From: JADCCX01 sp051649305 | Lineage (GTDB): Bacteria; Pseudomonadota; Alphaproteobacteria; Rhizobiales; Beijerinckiaceae | Assembly (NCBI GenBank): GCA_051649305.1 | Contig: JBOFGV010000080.1 | Span: 1 to 9,089 of the forward strand | Reading direction: 5' to 3' | Length of the DNA: 9,089 bases | Part shown: positions 5,100-9,089 of the stretch, piece after piece | Layout: each line of letters begins with the position of its first letter | Position numbering within the stretch: position 1 is the stretch's first letter | Made by a program: the position numbers and the translations under genes | The notes under the pieces: generated by a model | What the model was told of the DNA's origin: nothing | The model's database searches: none | Seen by the model: the letters and a program-made list of their open reading frames with translations, nothing else

Positions 5100-6455
5100 A
5101 TGCAACCCATCACGACGCCCTTTGGGCGGCGGCCACTGTCGCTCGGCCATATCGCGGCGCAGATCCACACGGATATGGCGCTGGAGGAAGCAGCGAAGCC
5201 CGGTTCCAACCATCCCGCAGCTGTCAACAAATGGACGCTGTTTCGCACATTGACGCAAATCCGCGAGCGATTGGGCGTGTCTGATCGCAGCCTCAATCTC
5301 CTCAACGCCCTGCTGACATTCCATCCCGAAACCGCGCTTACCCTGCCCAAGCCTTCCGAGGGCGACGCAGACGCGCTCTCCCACGATCTCGTAGTGTTCC
5401 CCTCGAACAAGGCGCTGGCCTTGCGCGCCTCTGGAATGGCCGAGAAGACGCTGCGGCGGCATCTGACGGCTCTGGTCGAGGCTGGCCTCATCATCCGCCG
5501 CGACAGCCCCAACGGCAAGCGCTACGCCCGCAAGGACGTCAGCGGCACCGAGCGCTTTTCGGATGTCTACGGCTTTGATCTGACACCGCTGGTCGCCCGC
5601 GCGCCGGAATTCGAGATGCTGGCCGAAGAGACAAGGCGTGCCGCACGGGCGAGGGCGGCGCTGAAGGAGCGCATCACTCTGCGCCGGCGCGATGCCGCCA
5701 AGCTCATCGCCCTTGGATTGGATGAGGCCCTGCCCGGCGACTGGGAGGCGCTGCGCCAGCTGTTCATGACGCTTGTCACACCGCTGCGCCGCATTCTTTC
5801 AGACACAGAGCTTGAGCGCACAGCGGCGACCCTCGCAACGCTTTGCACCGAGGCTGAGACACTGCTGCAAGTTCATCTGAATACCAAAGATATGACCGGC
5901 AATGCAGGCGATTTCGACCGGCATCAATCTAATTCAAATACAAATCCCTATTCAGATTTTGAACCTGCTTCCAAAGAAGAAGGGAGCGAGATTCCGCCAG
6001 AGGTTTTTGAGTCCGGCGAAGCCAGTGAAACCAAGAGTGTTGAAACAGTGCTTCCTCTGGGTCTGGTGCTAGAGGCCTGCCCAGATGTGAAGGAATACGC
6101 TGCTGGGCCGGTCAGAACCTGGCCGCAGTTTATCGCAGCTGCCCGCAGCATTCGCCCGATGCTGGGCATCAGCCCGGACGCTTGGGCTACTGCTTGCAGC
6201 GCCATGGGAGATCAGGCGGCAAGCATCGTCATTGCCGTGATTCTGCAACGCTCGGAATATTCGTCCGAGGCGAAAGCAGGCGAGGGCCCTGATGGCCGTG
6301 CTGCCGTCACTGTCAACGGTTCACCCGCCGTGCTGTCACCCGGCGGTTATCTCAGGGCTTTGACAGAGAAGGCCACGTTTGGGGAATTCTCGCCGGGGCC
6401 GGTGTTGATGGCGCTGATAGGGCAAAGGATGAAGCAAAAACGGGCAGGGGTGTGA
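5100..6455 (+). CDS. repC: RepC, replication initiator
   Basis: This 451-residue protein is the essential initiator of repABC replicons and binds an origin within its own gene. The N-terminal half is a helical, winged-helix DNA-binding region: NKWTLFRTLTQIRERLGVSDRSLNLLNALLTFHP (43-76), then SNKALALRASGMAEKTLRRHLTALVEAGLIIRRDSPNGKRY (102-142). Residues about 265-315 form a polar, Asn/Ser/Glu-rich linker encoded by AT-rich DNA. The C-terminal domain (about 325-450) includes the WPQFIAAARSIRPMLGISPDAW segment and the YLRALTEKA block typical of RepC ends. The ribosome site GAGGAAGG (5088-5095) precedes ATG 5100 by 4 bases. Expression is presumably limited by the antisense RNA in the repB-repC gap. 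It is slightly longer than many family members, mainly through the linker. Confidence 0.95.
   Translation: MQPITTPFGRRPLSLGHIAAQIHTDMALEEAAKPGSNHPAAVNKWTLFRTLTQIRERLGVSDRSLNLLNALLTFHPETALTLPKPSEGDADALSHDLVVFPSNKALALRASGMAEKTLRRHLTALVEAGLIIRRDSPNGKRYARKDVSGTERFSDVYGFDLTPLVARAPEFEMLAEETRRAARARAALKERITLRRRDAAKLIALGLDEALPGDWEALRQLFMTLVTPLRRILSDTELERTAATLATLCTEAETLLQVHLNTKDMTGNAGDFDRHQSNSNTNPYSDFEPASKEEGSEIPPEVFESGEASETKSVETVLPLGLVLEACPDVKEYAAGPVRTWPQFIAAARSIRPMLGISPDAWATACSAMGDQAASIVIAVILQRSEYSSEAKAGEGPDGRAAVTVNGSPAVLSPGGYLRALTEKATFGEFSPGPVLMALIGQRMKQKRAGV
5865..5990. other. Likely origin of replication (oriV) within repC
   Basis: The repABC origin is known to lie in an AT-rich part of repC. The most AT-rich stretch here is about 5922-5963, roughly three quarters A+T by my count. 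It encodes the Asn/Ser-rich linker (QSNSNTNPYSDF), where the protein tolerates such codons. I see no clear iterons, so the limits are approximate. Confidence 0.5.
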
Positions 6456-6520
6456 TTTTCCTCTTTTGGGGGAGGTAGCCTGAAAGGCCGTAGGGGGTTA
6501 CTTGTTATCACCGAGAGATT

Positions 6521-6570
6521 GTTAGCCCCACCCGTCTGCTGCGCAGACACGCTCCTCAAGAGGGAGGGAT
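6521..6570. repeat. Hairpin element resembling a dispersed Rhizobiales intergenic repeat
   Basis: The element has AGCCCCACCC, a perfect hairpin GTCTGC-TGC-GCAGAC (6534-6548), then ACGCTCCTCAAGAGGGAGGG. This order resembles, from memory, dispersed elements in Rhizobiales genomes with CCCCACCC, a hairpin and a CTCCCC-CAAG-GGGGAG stem. It lies between the convergent ends of repC and the TPR gene and could also help end transcription, though no T-run follows. Confidence 0.45.
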
Positions 6571-6577
6571 CAGTCAG

Positions 6578-6595
6578 AGTTGACAGCTGTCAACT
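6578..6595. other. parS centromere palindrome
   Basis: GTTGACAGCTGTCAAC (6579-6594) is a perfect 16-bp palindrome, extended one pair each side. It fits the repABC centromere pattern GTTNNNNGCNNNNAAC, the RepB binding site. It lies 123 bases after repC and just beyond the stop codon of the convergent TPR gene. An identical core recurs at 9053-9068. Confidence 0.88.
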
Positions 6596-6608
6596 TTGTT
6601 TGGTTCCG

Positions 6609-8750
6609 TTATTGTGACAAAATGAGCTTTTCCAGTTTTGCGAGATTATCACGGATAGTTTTTGTGCCTGGATGCTCCGGTCCAAGTGTTTTCTCAGCGA
6701 TATTCAACGCTTTGATATACAGCGGTTTTGCGTCACTATAAGCACCTTGATCGCGCAGCAAGTTAGCAAGGTTGTTTAGACGGATTCGGGTCGAAGGATG
6801 CCGAGGTCCCAGCGCGTTCTCTGCAATTCTAAGTGCCCTGATATAAAGTGGTTTTGCTTCATCATAGTGGCTTTGGGCTCGAAGCAAGAATGCAAGGTTG
6901 TTCAGACTGATTCCGGTTGATGGATGCTCCGATCCCTCGCTTTTCTCAGCAATGGCCAGCGCCCTTATATAAAGTGGTTTAGCGCTGTCATAGTCACCCT
7001 GAGCTTGAAATAGGCTAGCGAGGTTGTTCAGACTGATTCCGGTTGATGGATGCTCCGATCCCTCGCTTTTCTCAGCAATGGCCAGCGCCCTTATGAAGAG
7101 CGGTTTTGCCCCATCATAATCACCTTGAGATTTCAATACCCCAGCGAGGTTGTTTAGTCTGGTTCCAGTTGAGGGATGTTCTGGTCCCAATGTTTTCTCG
7201 CTTATAGCTAGCGCCCTGATTAAGAGTGGCTTCGCGCCATCATTGTCACCCTGCGCGTACAGTAGGTCAGCGAGGTTACTAAGACAGGTTCCGGTTGTAG
7301 GATGTTCAGGTCCCAGTGTTTTCTCGGCCAACGCCAGCGCCCTGACATAAAGTGGTTTAGCCCCTTCATGGTCACCGTGATCTTGCAGGAGGCTAGCGAG
7401 GTTGTTCAGACTGGTTCCGGTTGAAGGATGGTCCTGCCCCAGCGTTCTCTCAGCGATGGCAAGGGCTCGTTCAAATAGTGGTTTAGCGGTGGAATAATTG
7501 CCCTGTGTTTGAAGGAGGGTAGCCAGACTGTCGAGCGCATCTGAAGTTTCGATGGAATCTGGACCAAATGCCGTCTCAGTCAAACCAACCAATTTCTGTT
7601 GCTTATCGATTGCGCCTTGCCAGTCAAAACCTAGCTCGTGCATGTCTACCTGTTCGCGCAGCAGCGGGGCAATGCGTGCGTACCGCACTTGCTCCTCTTC
7701 TGCTTCCTTCGCCTGTAAGATGGCGATAGCGGCAGCATTGCTCTCTTCCTTCAAAGCTTTGCGGCTGGCAGCGATGGCGGCATCGATATCAGCACCTTGA
7801 TTGGAGGGTGCAACAGGCGCATTGGCCTTGGCGAGGACTGCATCGATGGCGGCGCTTGCCTGTTCGTGCATCTCAAAAGGTGAGAGATGCTGGAGACCGA
7901 GATAATCAAAAATGGGCTGCGCTGAAGAAAGGGAAATGCCTTTCTCCTCAGCCATTAGTTCAAGGATTTTGGTCGTATCGTCCTTGACCGCATCAACCTT
8001 GGTTTCAATGCGCGCCAGAGTGCTGCGGACGTCGTTTTGAAATTGGGAAAGATGAGGAAAAGCCGCCAGTATTTCCGCGATGCGCTTGTCAAGAGCAGCG
8101 ATAGCGCGGGCTGTGTCCACGGCCTTTGTTGCCATGAAGATGGAGCGGAAACGCTCATTGGTTTTGAGATCTTCCGTTACAGAAAGCGCAAATGCGTCGT
8201 GCCAGCCTTCGCTTTCCTCTCCCAAAAAAATGCGTTTGAAGAGTGTAGGGGCTGATCTGCCCGCGTCCATTTCCAGTTCTGCCAAGGCCGTATTCTCAGA
8301 AACGCAACGCAGCTCTCTTGCCCAGTCGGCTAAGCCTCCGATACCCTCCGGATATATCAAGCCGTCCATAGCGTGGAGTATGTCGTCAGTCGTCAGAACA
8401 TCTTGGTCGATTGCACTTTGTTTGAAGACTTTGAGCCGTTCATTGACGAAGGCTTCTACGTTCTTGTAAAAGCCCTCTTCGGCTCCACCTTTCTCATAAG
8501 CAGGCAGGTCGTCGAGCGCTTTTCGGTATTGCCGCAACACATGTTTTATGGCGCAGAGATGTGCTGTGCGAATGCCCCTCACGAGATCGTGGTTGTCTGG
8601 TTTAACGCGGCCTGCGTTGGCACGTGTGATGCAGCCATCAATGTAGTTTTTAGCTGACGGGATGGCGTAGCCAGTTTTACCAATCGCTGCCAAGGCCTCG
8701 AACACACTGGATAGCGTGTAACCCGTTGTTGCTGTTACTGGATCTGCCAC
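6609..8750 (-). CDS. TPR-repeat protein with an unassigned helical N-terminal domain
   Basis: This 713-residue protein has no signal peptide or membrane segment that I can see, so it is probably cytoplasmic. Residues 1-230 are mostly helical and include NHDLVRGIRTAHLCAIKHVLRQY (53-75) and an acidic/aromatic middle; I do not recognise the fold. Residues about 215-270 look like a coiled-coil (RIETKVDAVKDDTTKILELM). An Ala/Glu-rich helical stretch (320-390) leads to the TPR array from 394 to the end. There is no P-loop, protease, nuclease or TIR motif that I can identify. It starts with GTG (8750-8748), supported by AGGGGA a few bases upstream; the next in-frame Met is at residue 129, inside the helical region. 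It points away from parS 9053 and converges on repC. A sensor or adaptor role is inferred from architecture only. Confidence 0.85.
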   Translation of the reverse strand: MADPVTATTGYTLSSVFEALAAIGKTGYAIPSAKNYIDGCITRANAGRVKPDNHDLVRGIRTAHLCAIKHVLRQYRKALDDLPAYEKGGAEEGFYKNVEAFVNERLKVFKQSAIDQDVLTTDDILHAMDGLIYPEGIGGLADWARELRCVSENTALAELEMDAGRSAPTLFKRIFLGEESEGWHDAFALSVTEDLKTNERFRSIFMATKAVDTARAIAALDKRIAEILAAFPHLSQFQNDVRSTLARIETKVDAVKDDTTKILELMAEEKGISLSSAQPIFDYLGLQHLSPFEMHEQASAAIDAVLAKANAPVAPSNQGADIDAAIAASRKALKEESNAAAIAILQAKEAEEEQVRYARIAPLLREQVDMHELGFDWQGAIDKQQKLVGLTETAFGPDSIETSDALDSLATLLQTQGNYSTAKPLFERALAIAERTLGQDHPSTGTSLNNLASLLQDHGDHEGAKPLYVRALALAEKTLGPEHPTTGTCLSNLADLLYAQGDNDGAKPLLIRALAISEKTLGPEHPSTGTRLNNLAGVLKSQGDYDGAKPLFIRALAIAEKSEGSEHPSTGISLNNLASLFQAQGDYDSAKPLYIRALAIAEKSEGSEHPSTGISLNNLAFLLRAQSHYDEAKPLYIRALRIAENALGPRHPSTRIRLNNLANLLRDQGAYSDAKPLYIKALNIAEKTLGPEHPGTKTIRDNLAKLEKLILSQ
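6612..7571 (-). repeat. Seven and a half 126-bp TPR-encoding repeats
   Basis: Residues 394-713 consist of 42-residue units of the kinesin-light-chain TPR type: 394-435, 436-477, 478-519, 520-561, 562-603, 604-645, 646-687 and a final partial unit 688-713. The consensus is TLGPEHPSTGTxLNNLAxLLxxQGDYxxAKPLxIRALAIAEK. Units 5 and 6 carry SEGSEHP in place of TLGPEHP. The first unit is the most divergent. Such arrays form superhelical protein-binding surfaces. Within the DNA, 6895-6968 and 7021-7094 are identical. Confidence 0.92.
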
Positions 8751-8820
8751 CCGTCTTCCCCTACCCGTTCTTTACTTGGGGTGTGGGTTTGAACTTGTCC
8801 AGAGAGGTATAGCAGCTTCC

Positions 8821-8928
8821 CCGTCATTGCGAGGAGGCGCAGCCGACGCGGCAATCCAGACTGTGCTTTCAGGCAATGGGATGGTGGATAACCTTGGCTG
8901 GATTGCTTCACTGCGTTCGCAATGACGG
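8821..8928. repeat. Intergenic inverted-repeat element (CATTGCGAG type), copy 2
   Basis: The element starts CCGTCATTGCGAGG and ends TCGCAATGACGG, with inner GCAATCCA and TGGATTGC arms, like the element at 496-601. The left arm carries an extra GGCGCAGCCGACGCG version compared with the right. It lies upstream of the TPR gene's GTG start and abuts a different element at 8929. No open frame of its own is seen. Confidence 0.75.
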
Positions 8929-9043
8929 CGTGTCATCCCCGGCGAGCGCAGCGAGGGAAGGGATCCATATTTTGCGTCCGCATTGAAGATTTGAAAGAGT
9001 GGATTCCCTTCCCCTCCGCTTCGCTCCGGCCGGGAATGACACG
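8929..9043. repeat. Second type of intergenic inverted-repeat element (TGTCATCCCCGGC)
   Basis: The left end CGTGTCATCCCCGGCGAGCG and the right end CGCTCCGGCCGGGAATGACACG are near-perfect inverse complements. Inner arms GAAGGGATCCA and TGGATTCCCTTC continue the stem. It begins directly where the CATTGCGAG element ends, so the two are nested or tandem insertions. Like its neighbour it is probably a non-coding palindromic repeat. Confidence 0.72.
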
Positions 9044-9049
9044 CCCCGT

Positions 9050-9071
9050 AAAGTTGACAGCTGTCAACTTT
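9050..9071. other. parS centromere palindrome
   Basis: A perfect 22-bp palindrome with core GTTGACAGCTGTCAAC (9053-9068), identical to the site at 6579-6594 and matching the repABC RepB-binding pattern GTTNNNNGCNNNNAAC. It sits just outside the inverted-repeat cluster, about 300 bases upstream of the TPR gene start. It is the most symmetric of the copies in this window. Confidence 0.88.
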
Positions 9072-9089
9072 TACAACCCTGCAGCCTTT

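Noticed and set aside
5213..5228. Half match to the parS palindrome in repC (CAGCTGTCAAC)
   Set aside because: Only 11 of 16 bases match and the left arm is lost, so it is not a palindrome; probably chance within the Pro-Ala-Ala-Val-Asn codons.
6456..6520. Terminator for repC
   Set aside because: Only very short stems (for example GCCT-GAA-AGGC) and no T-run; not convincing.
6612..7571. Regular 126-bp repeats that could be read as a CRISPR-like or satellite array
   Set aside because: They translate without interruption into 42-residue TPR units, and there are no repeat-spacer alternations.
8672..8696. Walker A-like ALAAIGKT near the N-terminus of the TPR protein
   Set aside because: The first Gly of GxxxxGK[ST] is Ala, it lies in a predicted helix rather than after a strand, and there is no Walker B or sensor motif, so I do not call a STAND NTPase.

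Overview
The window looks like part of a repABC replicon (large plasmid or chromid) of an alphaproteobacterium, most likely Hyphomicrobiales/Rhizobiales. The main evidence is a complete repA-repB-repC operon on the + strand with its antisense-RNA intergenic region, plus 16-bp palindromes GTTGACAGCTGTCAAC of the repABC parS type (GTTNNNNGCNNNNAAC). Base composition is moderately GC-rich, and the intergenic spaces carry palindromic repeats (CATTGCGAG...) common in this order. I cannot name the genus.

Layout. (1) 1-1030: two small paralogous exported proteins (125-421 and 704-964) share a nearly identical 56-bp leader. Each is followed by a strong GNRA-loop hairpin, and an inverted-repeat element lies between them. 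(2) 1033-2416: a divergent pair, an NTF2/SnoaL-like protein (-) and an AraC-family regulator (+). The regulator is cut by an in-frame amber codon between its two DNA-binding helix-turn-helix motifs. (3) 2417-2560: repABC control region with nested inverted repeats. (4) 2561-6455: repA, repB (4-base overlap) and repC. The repB-repC gap holds an antisense RNA on the minus strand and a hairpin that would hide the repC ribosome binding site. An AT-rich stretch inside repC is the likely replication origin. (5) 6456-6608: a dispersed-repeat-like hairpin element and a perfect parS palindrome. (6) 6609-8750 (-): a 713-residue protein with a helical N-terminal region I cannot assign and seven and a half 42-residue kinesin-light-chain-type TPRs. 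(7) 8751-9089: two back-to-back inverted-repeat elements and a second perfect parS palindrome.

How the parts work together. RepA (ParA-type ATPase) and RepB (ParB-type) segregate the replicon through parS and repress their own operon. RepC initiates replication. The antisense RNA limits RepC output after transcription. The TPR gene is cargo lying exactly between two parS palindromes, so it sits inside the presumed centromere and may be exposed to RepB spreading. The least explained item is the N-terminal half of this TPR protein. Its architecture (helical domain, coiled-coil, TPR array) would fit a sensor or adaptor protein, but nothing in the window proves a function.
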